The notes under the pieces were generated by a model. That model saw only the letters and a program-made list of their open reading frames with translations. It was not told the DNA's origin and did not search any database. A stretch of 64,000 nt of DNA from Humulus lupulus (taxonomy: Eukaryota; Streptophyta; Magnoliopsida; Rosales; Cannabaceae): positions 83,907,888-83,971,887 of the forward strand of contig NC_084796.1 of assembly GCF_963169125.1 (NCBI RefSeq). Direction: 5' to 3'. Shown in pieces: positions 11,802 through 22,924 of this stretch. The stretch's first letter is position 1. Every line of letters starts with the position of its first letter. A program made the translations under genes and the position numbers.

Positions 11802-13630
11802 ATAATATTATTATATTTAGAAAAATAAATATCAAAGTTTTCGAAAATTAAACGTGATGCATGAGCACAATTAAAACACATAAAATAAAGATTAATTTCC
11901 ATGATAAAATTTTCTAATAATTAAAGTGCCGCCTTAGGGTCGGTCAAATTAATTTTAGAGAATTTATAAGACATTCTTATCTTTATTGTTTAGTACATAA
12001 AATAACTCTTTATTTTCTCTTTTAAACATTAAAGTACCGCTTACTTTGGTCAAGTTATGATTATCCACTGCAAAAGCTTAATCATAACTTTGTGAGTGTA
12101 ACCCATTATTTCGGAGTTCGTGACTTAACTTAGAACATGCCGCGTTAGGGTCGGTCAAGCCTAAAATACATCATTAGTTCCTATCTATGTAAGAAATACA
12201 ACATTGCTATTGATATGTCTAGACACCTTCCTTAGGAGGACGAAAACAAAGCCGTCGTGAGGCGCTATTCATATCTCACAGTGTTATGTTAATAATGGAG
12301 ACCATGGGTTATGTTTGAGATATCAACCCTCTCCCACTCACTATTTTGAAATAAGTGTTTTTAACCTAATTAATTCTAAATTAATTATAACATCTTTAAA
12401 CCTTATGAACATAATTAAAATTGGAAAGAAAGCGAGTTTCTAGGTCCATATCCAATTTTAAATTACCAATCATGTTCATCTAAACTTTACTAAAAAAACA
12501 CTTTTACAATAAAGTTGGTTTAAAGAAAATAAGTCATAAAGACTTAAAATTTGGTGTGATATTTTACCAAGTTTTCAAAATAAAACTAAGTAATTTACAT
12601 GCAATTGATTTCACAAAACAACTCATATAAACATATAGGAAAATCCTAATAATCATGTTTCTACTAATGAGATGCATGATTATGACTGTGTTGGTTTTTA
12701 TGTATGGCATACAATACATGAACATGTTATCAATCACATCAATCACATGAAAATAATTATTTAAATAAATAAATAAACAATAAATATTGAACCTTGTGCT
12801 TTTGGGTATTTCTAATTTTACAACTACTTTATAAAATTAAAATAAATAAAATAAAACCACCTTGATCTCCATCGGGCTTCTTTACTTTGTCGGTAGGATA
12901 TGTGTCGTTGTTGGTCCAGAATAATAATAAGAAAATAATTTTCTAATTATTTTGATTAATTAAAACAAACTTTTAAATAATCATTATTTTTGTTTTTCTT
13001 TTTAATTAAAACAACTTTTAATTAAAACTGAAATGAATTTAAATTAAAATCTGTTATTTTGAAAAAATAAATTTTAAATAAGGTATTAAAAAAGATTTGT
13101 TAAGATAACAAAAATATCTCATTATTTAAATATCAAAATTTTAAAAAAATGGATATTTAAACATTTTAAAATTTTAAAAAAATAACAGATTAATTTCACA
13201 AAAAAAAAAAAAATTCTGGACCAGTCAAGCGGGGACACGTGGTGTCAAACGGGGCTGCTGGGGCTGGACTGTACGGAACCGTACGGATCTGTACGGACCC
13301 GTCCGTACAGCATCCCGGCAGTGGCTCGGAGGTCGGCCTCGGATGATCGATGGTTGAATTCTGAATCCCGGGCTCTGTTCTGACTTTTGTGTGATCGAAA
13401 TTACAATTTTATGGTGTCAAAAACCAAATAAAATTACATAAATCCTATGCCCTTTAATGGCTTACACAATGATTTAATCATAAACAAATCCTAACCCAAA
13501 AACACCATATAATTAACAATTCAACATTCCCATGCATTCAATCACATTAAGTCATCCATCCATTCATCAAAATAAATAAATGCATAAAAATAAACCCACA
13601 CAGATTCAATATATATAAATATGTGAAGAT
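11802..13630 (-). other. Copia 5' leader between primer site and gag
   Basis: About 1.8 kb of AT-rich DNA with no supported reading frame. It holds short recurrent motifs of the type GCCGCCTTAGGGTCGGTCAA (about 11931 and 12140) and a GC-richer stretch near 13215-13340 with repeated GTACGGA steps. Confidence 0.5.
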
Positions 13631-13643
13631 GGCTCTGGTACCA
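13631..13643 (-). other. Primer binding site (initiator-Met tRNA)
   Basis: The minus strand reads TGGTACCAGAGCC two bases downstream of the 5' LTR. It differs by one base from the plant Copia site TGGTATCAGAGC, complementary to the 3' end of initiator-Met tRNA. It fixes the orientation of the element. Confidence 0.85.
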
Positions 13644-14047
13644 TTTGTTGGTTTTTATTGATCAAATCAGAGATTATACGCAGCGGAACAATAATCAAAT
13701 TGTTAATTTAATCCCATAAGATTTCTAGATCTACTTCTTCGCATGCATATGTATATTGAATCAAAGACATGAATAGAAAAAATACCTCAGGTCATTCCTT
13801 GCTGCTATCTTTTCGTATGGCTAAATCCTTGAGATCTCACACCAAGATCTTCCAAAATATTCTCAGCACACAAAGAACGAGTGTGAGCTCACTATACAAA
13901 CAATAGGCAAAAAACTATTTATCAGATGTTCTCAACACATGAGATCTGATAAAGTTTGGACCTAGGTTTTGTGAAGAACAGTGACTTTTGTTTGTATCAC
14001 TATTCTCTTTCTCGGAGAGAGATTTCTAGATATTTTTCTATCCCTGA

Positions 14048-15184
14048 TGTTATACCCAAAAATTGGAGATCAATAACGTGGCAATAAAGGTGACAAGTGG
14101 CAGTGCATGATAAGTAAAAGACACATTAATAGTCAATAAATACATTGACTCCTCAGAGTTGTGATAAAGGGACCCGGTAGACTGACGAAGAATTTGGACT
14201 GCTTGAAAGATGTCATAACCAATCCAAGTGCACCTTGGTCCGAGGAAAGCTAAGGAAAGTGCATCCTAGGAGGCTAAGGAGAATGCATCCTAGGAGAGCA
14301 AAGGAGAGTGCATCCTAGGAGGCTAAGGAGAATGCATCCTAGGAGAGCTAAGGAGAGTGCATCCTAGGAGAGCTAAGGAGAGTACATCCGAGGAGAACTC
14401 AAGAGAGTGGTCCTAGGAGACCCCAAGAGAGTGGTCCTAGGAGACCCCAAGGATTTGGTCCGAGGAGAAACATGGCATGCTAGAGGAGAGTGACATGTTA
14501 GAGGAGAGAAGTGCATGTCCTACCACCATGCACGTCCGACCAACAAATGTTTGTCCTACCACCATGCATATGTCCGACCAGCACTTGCATGAGTGGTCAG
14601 TAGGAGAGGTGGATCAACTAGCTAGAGGAGGACTAAGTCAAGATTCCCAGAAACAGCTTCAACAAGATACGCGGGAATCTCTCATTCTTCCCACAGATGG
14701 GGGGTTTGGTTACATTTTGAATGTTTTTTGTAATTTAAATGTAATAAATATAATAAAATATCCCGGTTCTAGGGGATACCGTATGTATGACCCTAAGCCT
14801 ATAAATAGAGGGCTGATGGGATGAGAGAGGCTTCTTCTGCTTCTTCTTTCTAGAGAGAGAAAATTTGGGTCTGAGTATTCTAAAGAGAGAAATTTGGGTC
14901 TAAGTATTCTAGAGAGAGAAAGTGCTGATATTTGAGAGAATTCTTGTATTTTTGCAATCTGTACTGAAGAAACTCAGTTGGCTCAGCCCATCTGATCTTG
15001 AGTACGGATCTATAATTCAAAACTCTAAGTGGATTAGGCTATTACCGACAATCGGGGCTAAACCACTATAAAAATCTTGTGTGTTCTTTATTTTTTTATT
15101 AAAACTGTCTGTTGTCGTTTACATTCTCTTGAAGGCTTGTCATTATTGACGTTCTCACGTCGTTGGCTAAAAACGCAGTCAACA
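14048..15184 (+). mobile_element. Solo LTR related to the gag-only element
   Basis: It begins TGTTATACCC and ends GTCAACA, flanked by CCTGA at 14043-14047 and 15185-15189. No internal region is present, so it is the product of LTR-LTR recombination. It shares CCCAGAAAC.GCTTCAACAAGA, CGCGGGAATCTCTC, the TATAAATA box (14800-14807) and the terminal block GGGGCTAAACCACTATAAAA with the LTRs at 5005 and 10142, but has a different tandem array (14237-14465). It sits inside the Copia 5' LTR. Confidence 0.9.
14237..14465 (+). repeat. Tandem array of about 25-bp units in the solo LTR
   Basis: Roughly nine imperfect copies of GAGAGTGCATCCTAGGAG with a CTAAG spacer, decaying to GAGAGTGGTCCTAGGAGACC at the right end. 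It occupies the place held by the 40-bp array in the related LTRs. Confidence 0.85.
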
Positions 15185-16682
15185 CCTGAAAAGTTACATT
15201 ATGAAAAAACTGATATCCTATATTTAATATATCCAATATATTAAAATAAAATCTTAGTTATTTTAAACAATTTGAAAATAACTAATCAGTCATCAGATTT
15301 TTGTTTAAATAATAATATTTTAATCAAATTACACTATCTCATTATTTATTTAACATTTAAATAACTAAAATTGTGGAACCTAGAAACTGATTACAGTCTC
15401 TTATGCGTGTAGCACAGTGACTGTGCACTGTGCTACACGTGTACCACATGCCAATGATGGCATGTGATTTTTCCCAATTTTTATTATTATTTAAATACCA
15501 AAAATCCCAAAAATAAATATTCAAAATTAATTATATTTTTGTTAAATCAAATAATTAATTAATTACACATAATTAAACAATAATTATATTTGATACATAG
15601 AAAAATATTTTACTTATCAAATAAGTCATTTTTGCCCATTTTTGTATTTACCTTTGTCAGTGATTATTTGAGCTATTTTGGGGACCATGGACCTATAACA
15701 TTAAGCTCCAATAAATTGAAACTAAATAATTAAACTCTTTAATTATAATAGTTAATTTATTAATTCTGATATTACTCCACTATAAATTTAGAAGTGCACT
15801 ATTTATGTTATAGATATACTTTTACATAAATCTTTTCTTAAGTCATCCATTGATATAATCATCTTACAATAGTTCAACCCTCTAATTAATTAGTTCATAA
15901 ATTAGAATGGAAGAATTACCATTTTACCTTTCTAATTTACTTCTTATTCCTTAAGTACCATTAATTCACTAGTGAATAATTACTTTATAATCTAATTATA
16001 GATTTGAGCTCAAAATCATTCAGTTCCAGAATTAACCCTTAAGGGAACTAATATACGATCCGTTAGGAAAGATTAGATTACGTATTGTTGATACATGTTC
16101 CCAGCCATCCATGATATTAAATCTCCAAAACAAAAGTTATTAGTCTCATTCTTTGAAGAGACCTTAACGAATGAATCAAAAGATTTAATAAACATGAACA
16201 GGAGTTCATGAACACTCAGGATTTAGATTGATCTATAAATGATCATCAGTTATGATACAAATTACAAGTCTTTATTGTAAAATGGTTTTTGGATAAAGAC
16301 TTTAATTCATATCGGTCCTTGTCATGTATAATCATATTATATAAAGCACATTTACCGAGATGTCTTACCACATCAATAATCCGAATCTAGATTATTTGTA
16401 TCATTATGATACTCAGTAAACCGTAATTACAACTCCAATTAAAGAATTCTATAACTTTAATTTGTTGTTGTTGACTATTTTTATTCATTCATGTGATCTT
16501 AATTCTCTCCTACTAATACCAGATCACATCCTCAATAATGAATATGGAATTTTTCTGATATTTACAAAATTATTCAAACAATAATTTAACAATCTAAATA
16601 TAACAACAATAATAAACCATTGTATTTATTTATTCACAGAAAAACAAATGTCTTTACATGCTTTTAGGACACACTCCTAATA

Positions 16683-17530
16683 CATGGAGGGTATGATGAT
16701 ATCGAGACAGCCATAAAGAATCCAGCGGCGGACATTGATAACGAGAGTTAGCAAAAGTTGGTTGACATTTTCACCACTCCACATGGCACTCTCAAAGGCA
16801 AATGCTGCCAACAGAACAAAACAGAAGTATCCAAGTCTCCATGGATCGACTTCTTATGCTTCAGCTCGATTTAAGAAGGTAAATAAAAATATATAGATAA
16901 TTTGAAATATTTTAAGTTATCTTAATAATAATTTCAATATTTAACTAAGATTTTGTTAAATTTTGTTTTCTAAAGATGACGCTTCAGACTAAGAAAATGC
17001 CCAGCATTATCGATACGTGCCATGACATGCACAATCATCCGACACATGGATGGGTGAACACGAATGCTAAGGATGCGTATGTAAGTAACTTTCTAAGTTT
17101 TGTATATATGTATATTATTCAATTATATTATGTATTGATTGTCTTGTTTCTAAACTGCAAGATGCCTTGCAGCAAGAAGTCCAGACACAATCACAATCTT
17201 AATCTCAATCTCAATCTGAAGCAAGAAGTGTCACTGTCAATGAGACACAAGTCGTCTCAAAGGTACTTGGTCAACGTCGTGGCCACAACTGAGGTATTGG
17301 ATGCAAGTTGAAGGGCACTAGAACCTTTGCCTCAAGCACCACCGGATCCTCTTCACAATCAGAGGCATCACCGTTTCCGTCCACCACAGTTGGCCCTCCA
17401 ATGATACCACTTGAGGTTTTCCACTCCATGATTCAACACTCCAGTCAAGCCTTTATGACCCAAAACAACAACTTCCAGCAAATGCAACAATTTTTGCAAG
17501 CAACAAATCCAAACATCCAAGCTCCATAAT
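16683..17530 (+). pseudogene. CACTA transposase remnant (Transposase_24-like region)
   Basis: Decayed coding segments in plus orientation. Around 16800-16880 one frame reads NRTKQKYPSLHGSTSYASAR, the hallmark of the plant CACTA Transposase_24 region. A second segment at 16976-17080 reads HDMHNHPTHGWVNTNAKDAY and is followed directly by a GTAAGT splice-donor-like site. A third at about 17160-17530 contains VVSKVLGQRRGHN, the C-terminal signature of the same family, then a Ser/Gln-rich tail. Frameshifts and stops interrupt all three, so no functional protein is expected. The 5' continuation, cut away by the Copia insertion, lies at about 150-213 (CYKDRKGCKKIHFDEHG in one frame). In the family this protein acts with a TNPA-like protein that binds subterminal repeats; that role is family knowledge only. 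Confidence 0.75.
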
Positions 17531-17924
17531 TTCAGCCTGTCAACTTGGACATGAATATGATACAATCCATGATGGCAAGTTTTCAACCACAACCACCACA
17601 GCCACCACAACAAAAACCACCACAGCCCGACGATAATGACTTTCAAATTGATATTGATGATTTCGTTTTATTATATTACTATTTTGAACTTATTAATATT
17701 ATGTATTGTTTTTTTTTATTTTGAAGACAATACTACTTATGTTTTGTTATCTTACATTTTGGAGAATATATATATTGTTAAATTTATTTTATTATTTAAT
17801 TAATAAATTGGTTTTATTATTTAATTAAATAAGTTGGTTTTATTTATTTATTTAATTAATATTTAATATTTTATTAGATAAATTTTAATTAATATAATTA
17901 ATTTTTTTTTTTTTAAATATTGTA

Positions 17925-18387
17925 TACCTACCGCAACGACATGTCGTTGCCGTGTCGTTGCCGTTGGGTGCACGCGGAACATGAAAATTTGAGTTTTTGT
18001 GACAATACAGCGACGACATGGCGTTGCTGAAGGCATATAAACTCACGCACTCTTCGACAAGATATCGTCGCTATAGATGGGGCGGTCGACGGACCTACAG
18101 CGACCACATATCGTCACTGTAGGAGTTTTTGAAATTAAAATTTTCAAATTTTGCAACCACCAACAACGACGACATGTCACTGCAATATCTCAGTCCAACC
18201 GAAAAAAAAGGATTCCCTACTGCGACCAACATGTCGTCGTTGTAGTAAACCACTACTGCGACGACTGCGTTTTGTCGTTGTTGTAGGTTGCTACACATAT
18301 GGACCTACAGCGATGCCATTTTTGCGACAACTTCTTGATCTACAGCGACGACAAAAGTCGTCGCTGTAGACTCTTTTTCTTGTAGTG
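17925..18387. repeat. CACTA subterminal repeats and right terminal inverted repeat
   Basis: Multiple copies, in both orientations, of a motif built on CTACAGCGACGACATGTCG. The cleanest copy is at 18340-18369: a perfect 13-bp inverted repeat (CTACAGCGACGAC / GTCGTCGCTGTAG) around AAAA. The terminal repeat follows and ends TTGTAGTG. In En/Spm-type elements such arrays are binding sites for the element-encoded TNPA-like protein. Confidence 0.85.
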
Positions 18388-20539
18388 TTTAGACCAAAAT
18401 GCATAATTAAATTAAAGTGAAGACTCATTTAATGAAACTTTAATATAAAAGGTTTGGACATTCATTAAAGTCATAAAAGAGTTACATTGGGATCCCAAAA
18501 AAATTGCTTAGAAGATATTTACAACTCAAAAGTTAGCATACGGTTAACCTAGGCAACAAAATTAGATATTTACATAACGTTCCTCAAAATTACCCCAACC
18601 GTGGCGGCCAGGTAGGTCAAACATGTACATGTCGCTCCATTCCCTCCAACTCATGCTCGGTCGGCATTTCCCTTGCCTTACCTGCACCATAGGGCACTCA
18701 TGAGCCAAGGCCCAACAAGAAAACTCCACAAACATAGTATATGAAAATTCATTTCAGTAAATAGATAGCTAAACAAACACAGCAGACAATTCATATCAAT
18801 GGCCTAAGCCGACCAAGCTGCGTTACCAGGCACAAGGTTCCCGGTTCTAACCGGGCGGGTGAATACAACACCCTAGATGGCCATGCCATGGTGACCTGTA
18901 TTCAGCATGCTTATTGTTGTTTCTGGCCCTTGCTGATTCCACCCTTGCCAATTCTAGCCTTCGCCGATCAATCACAAACAAGTATACATGACATAACAAT
19001 TACAAAAATTCAAACACAATACTAAACGCAGATAATCGGGTCATGCCCTACTCTACAGGCACAAACGGTTTTCTTACCTGAGCCCCGAGCTGACAGTACA
19101 AAGCGATCTCGAGCACAATCCCAAATCTCGAGCCTTAGAGGTAAAGCCTAGTCATAATGAAATAATAAATAACCATCACAATCTCAGTCGATTAAAAGCT
19201 TTAGAATAATATACTACCCTCCAAGACCTCGAATTCTAGTAAACTAGGTAGTAGGATCCTTCCCGAGCCCTTAAGTTTGAGTTCCCGAGCCCAAAACTCT
19301 AATTGGCCAACATTTACCATTTGAGGTGCTGTACTCCTTAGAGGCACTGCGGCCCTCTACAACTCAGAGAGCTCAAGGCTCTCACCTGGGGAACACGGGC
19401 TGCGGCGTGCCCCAACCTGCGTTGCGGCACTTGGGTGATCCAGCAAACCCCCCTTAGGTCTTCTGGGTTCATGTAGGTGGCGGTGCTCAAGAACAACGCG
19501 CAACACGACCCCGCGAACCCAGTTTTTCCCAACGTTTTCAAATTTCTAAACTCCCCAAAAATCGCTCCAAACATGCTCTAAGGCTAGAATTATGTCCCAA
19601 AACATCTTCACTACACTTCGAGCAAAACAAACACCTCAGAAAACCAACCAAATCTCTAATTCAAATCAAAACCCAGCTAAACCTCAAACCTCAGCATAAA
19701 ACTCCCCAAGAAACAAAGATAGGCTTATCTCAATTGAGAATTTCGATCCCCTCTGAGTTGCTCTACTTAATCCCAACTTCAATTCCCAGTCCCTAAGCTT
19801 CAAATACTCAATTCCTAAGTCAATTCTCCAAGAGTTTCACAACCTTCCAAGCACACCAAAGGAGAGAGAGTGAGCCAAATAGAGAGAGAGAGAGCAGCTG
19901 ATAGACTAAGTGTTTTTTTTATTACTTCTCAAGTCTTCCCTAAGTCTATCCTTAGCATTAAAAGACCAACATGCCCCTAGATAAATTCCTAATCCTTTAA
20001 TACCACCAAGGGAAAATCCGTCGTTTGCCACATTCCCGCTAATTCCTCAAGTAGTCTTATAGATCCCTAATTAATCCCGACATACCTAAATTAATGGCTA
20101 AATAACTACATGTTACCCAATAAATCGTGAACATGCACTAACTCCCCAAAATACCGCTAGGCTCACGTCGAGCTGGGTATTTGACCCCATTGCGACTATT
20201 TCGCTAATCTGCTCCCTACGACCGCCTTGGACCACACATCTCAAATATATCTCCACAATATTATGGTCTTACTCATGTCGCATACATAACACACACATAT
20301 ATATATACCCTCAATGGGTCAAAAATTACAAATGTCCTTATTAATAAGAATGGGCCCACATGCATATTTAGTATACCTAAACATGCATTTCTAATCATAT
20401 TATAACATAACTCAAGAAATCAAATAATGATACACATATATCATACTTAATTCACATAATCATGCGATTAAATCATTTATTGCTCTCCTGGCACGCTAAT
20501 CAAGGGGCCAAGCCTTATTAGCGAATTTGGGGTATTACA
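18388..20539 (-). repeat. Old Tekay-like LTR relic
   Basis: It ends GGGGTATTACA, like the LTR ends GGGGCATTACA of the Gypsy element next door, and shares collinear blocks with those LTRs: TTTACCTGCACCA-type sequence, CATGAGCCAAGGCCCA near 18690, ACTAGGTAGTAGGATCC near 19240 and a GCGGC-rich stretch near 19340-19440. It differs too much to be the same copy. Its beginning was displaced by the CACTA insertion at 18387. Only the LTR is seen, with no coding sequence. Minus orientation is inferred from similarity. Confidence 0.65.
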
Positions 20540-20597
20540 TGTATATTTTTTATTTATTTGTATACATCTAGACGCTCTTTTAGACAAGTTTTATATA

Positions 20598-22888
20598 TGT
20601 AACGCCCTGGCTACCCCAGAACAGTTACGGTGAACGGTGGACCAGAAATTTGACTCATTGCCTGAGTCCTTTGGTCAAAAACGTGCTCTAAGTGTAATTA
20701 ACAGGTTAAGGTATAAAACCAATAAAAAGGAAATGGAGATTTTATTCCAAACTGCTCTATAGAGCTAAACAAAACATTTACAAGTGGTTCTCAGTACAAA
20801 ATGGTCACTAGTGTTTTAAAGTTACGATCCCGCCGACCTAAGCGGCAAAAATTAGGGTAAACCCCCTAGTTCCTCTGAGAACTCCTTGGCCGTGGTGGTC
20901 AAGCGGCCGCATATGTACACATCACCACATCAACTCTCCACTCAAGGCTAGGTGAGCTTTTCTTTCCCTTTACCTGCACCACATAGCACCCATGAGCCAA
21001 AGCCCAGCAAGAAAACATAACACTTTTCATAAACATTATCAAATGATTATCATTATAACCACACTGAGCATAAAGCTTTCAAACAAATGAGTAACACATG
21101 ACTTTAGCGGGAGAGTGGCTGCTAGGTAAGCCACTAGCCTCCAAGCTCTCTTTTCTAGCGGGAGAGTGGCTGCTAGGTAAGCCACTAGCCTCCAGGCTCT
21201 ATTTTGTAGCGGGAGAGTGGCTGCTAAGTAAGCCACTAGCCTCCAGGCTCTGTTTGTTCATCGACCCTCAGGGTCGGTCAGGCATTAATGCTCCTTGAGT
21301 CATTCAATGCTAGTAGTCGATTAGATCTAATCTTTGTTGGCTTGCGTGACTCACACTAAGGCCGTTCTGACAGATAAGTCAGCGCTTCCTGACCTGTGTC
21401 CAGTAACACTGCCGAGCCTGACAAATAAGTCACAGCCTCACAGCTGATACTAACACTTTTGTCGATTCTGTATTCAATCCATGTCCATATTTATACAATC
21501 AACATGCTTTACAGATATCCATGCATGTCACACTTTGGGTGCAATTTTCTTACCTCGGGTTCCAAGCTAGAACAAATAAAAGAGTGACCTTGAGAACGAT
21601 CGACCTTTTGGTCCTTTAGCGGTTACCTGGTCATAACCAAATTATGGAATACCATCAATAAAATGAATAATAAAAGGTTCCCAAACCCAAACCTAACCTC
21701 CGGGACCTCAAACACTACTCAACCGGGTAGTAGGTTCAATCCCGAGGCCTTAGATTTAAATCCCCAAGCCAAAAAGCTAATTCTGGCCAAAAATGCCTTA
21801 AGGGTCGCGGCCCTCCTTGGCCATGCCGCGGCCCGCCCCTCAGACAGAGGCGCCTAAACCCAGCAGCCCCCAAGGGCCGCGGCTCTAGCTCCAGTTCAGC
21901 CAAAACCCCTGTTTTTCTTCCCTTGCGTTTTCTCTTGGAACCAACCCTTCAAACCCAATTTAAACACCACCCAAACCTCTCTCAAACACCCATTTAAACC
22001 TCCAAACATCACCCATAACTATCCCTCATCATAACCCAAGTAAAACATCCCAAGACCTCCCCTTGATTCCAACTTTCCACACCAAAATCAAGAGCTGAAA
22101 ACTATCTTTAAAACAGGGCAAAACCAGAAAAGTAATGATCAAAGCTTACCTCAAACTTGGTATTGAACCCTCTCCAATGGCTGAACTAAATCCACAACTT
22201 TAGCCCCTTGATTTCCTAGCTTAGCTCCACACTTGAGCTCAAAATTCCAAAGAAGATAAACTATGGAGATGAATGTACGGGAAGGAAAAGAAGGGAACTC
22301 TGTTTTTGGTTCTGTTTTACAGCCATCCTAACATCATATATATCCAATTCCCAAAAGACTAAAATGCCCCTAGGTATAATAAAGCTTCTAAACCACTTCA
22401 AGGGTAACTTTGGCATTTTCCACCTACACCGTTAATGATAATTAACGCTTCCCAATTCCCGCTAATCTCAATATTTTCAAACTCCAATATTTCACATCCC
22501 GTTACCCTTTAATGCCCGGTAACACTCTAATCATTAAAACACCCCGAGACTCACCCCGAGCCCCGAGCTTATGCCTGTTATGACCAAACCGATAATCAAC
22601 ATTCCTTTATCGTCTCATGCCAAATGGCTCGAGCAAACCCACATCATAATGTGGTCTCAACTTATATTACCAACATGCGAATAAAAATCAATTTACCCTC
22701 AACGGGCCAAATTACCATCACACCCCTGTAATAATAAATATGGACTCACATGCATGCATTTCACATCATATCATAATATAATCAACATATACATGCATTT
22801 TATCAATTAATAACATAATTAAGCAAGTATGGCCCTCCCGGCCTACTGTTCACTCCGTTAAACACAACGGAGAATTCGGGGCATTACA
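20598..22888 (-). repeat. 3' LTR of the Tekay-type element
   Basis: 2291 bp, TGTAACGCC...GGCATTACA. It contains three 51-bp tandem units (21105-21257). On the minus strand a TATATAT-type promoter candidate lies near 22336-22343. Confidence 0.95.
21105..21257. repeat. Three 51-bp tandem units with internal hairpin
   Basis: Units start at 21105, 21156 and 21207. Each begins TAGCGGGAGAGTGGCTGCTA and holds an inverted repeat AGTGGCT / AGCCACT, so each can fold into a short hairpin. Because 51 is a multiple of three, spurious repeated open frames appear on both strands. Confidence 0.9.
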
Positions 22889-22904
22889 ACTATCCCCTCC
22901 TTAC
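22889..22904 (-). other. Polypurine tract of the Tekay-type element
   Basis: The minus strand reads AAGGAGGGGATAGT immediately before the LTR start TGTAATGCC. It follows the ATTTCAGGGACGAAATTTC phrase that is usual at this place in Del/Tekay elements. Confidence 0.8.
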
Positions 22905-22924
22905 TGAAATTTCGTCCCTGAAAT

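Larger units (their letters stand above)
214..16682 (-). mobile_element. Ty1/Copia LTR retrotransposon, interrupted by two later LTR insertions
   Basis: The element has two long terminal repeats (214-2108 and 13646-16682), a primer site complementary to initiator-Met tRNA, a polypurine tract and Copia gag/pol remnants on the minus strand. A 5-bp target duplication CATGG lies at 209-213 and 16683-16687. Without its two insertions (5005-11091 and 14048-15184) it is about 9.2 kb long, normal for Copia with long LTRs. The flanks join into CACTA coding sequence, so it inserted inside the CACTA element. The internal region is shortened: most of protease and early pol between gag and integrase is missing. 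The outer end of the 5' LTR reads TA instead of CA. Confidence 0.9.
13646..16682 (-). repeat. Copia 5' LTR with a solo LTR inserted
   Basis: It matches 214-2108 along its whole length except for the 1137-bp insertion at 14048-15184 plus a 5-bp duplication. Compared with the other LTR it also has a few extra bases near 15427, which complete a 10-bp inverted repeat at 15409-15436. Confidence 0.9.
1..18387 (+). mobile_element. CACTA (En/Spm-like) DNA transposon, left end outside the window
   Basis: The right end reads ...TTTTCTTGTAGTG and stops at 18387. This is the reverse complement of the plant CACTA terminus CACTACAAGAAAA. The preceding 450 bases hold subterminal palindromes. A Transposase_24-like coding remnant lies at 16683-17530, and its upstream part continues at about 150-213 on the other side of the Copia insertion. 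A Copia element (214-16682) splits it. The matching left terminus is not in the window. The 3 bases after the end (TTT, 18388-18390) would be the target duplication, and the surrounding DNA is an older LTR. The terminus and coding match are direct observations; the single-element reading across the Copia is inferred from the CATGG duplication. Confidence 0.8.

Noticed and set aside
14477..14824. 115-codon plus-strand open frame
   Set aside because: It starts in the tandem array and runs through the TATA region of a solo LTR.
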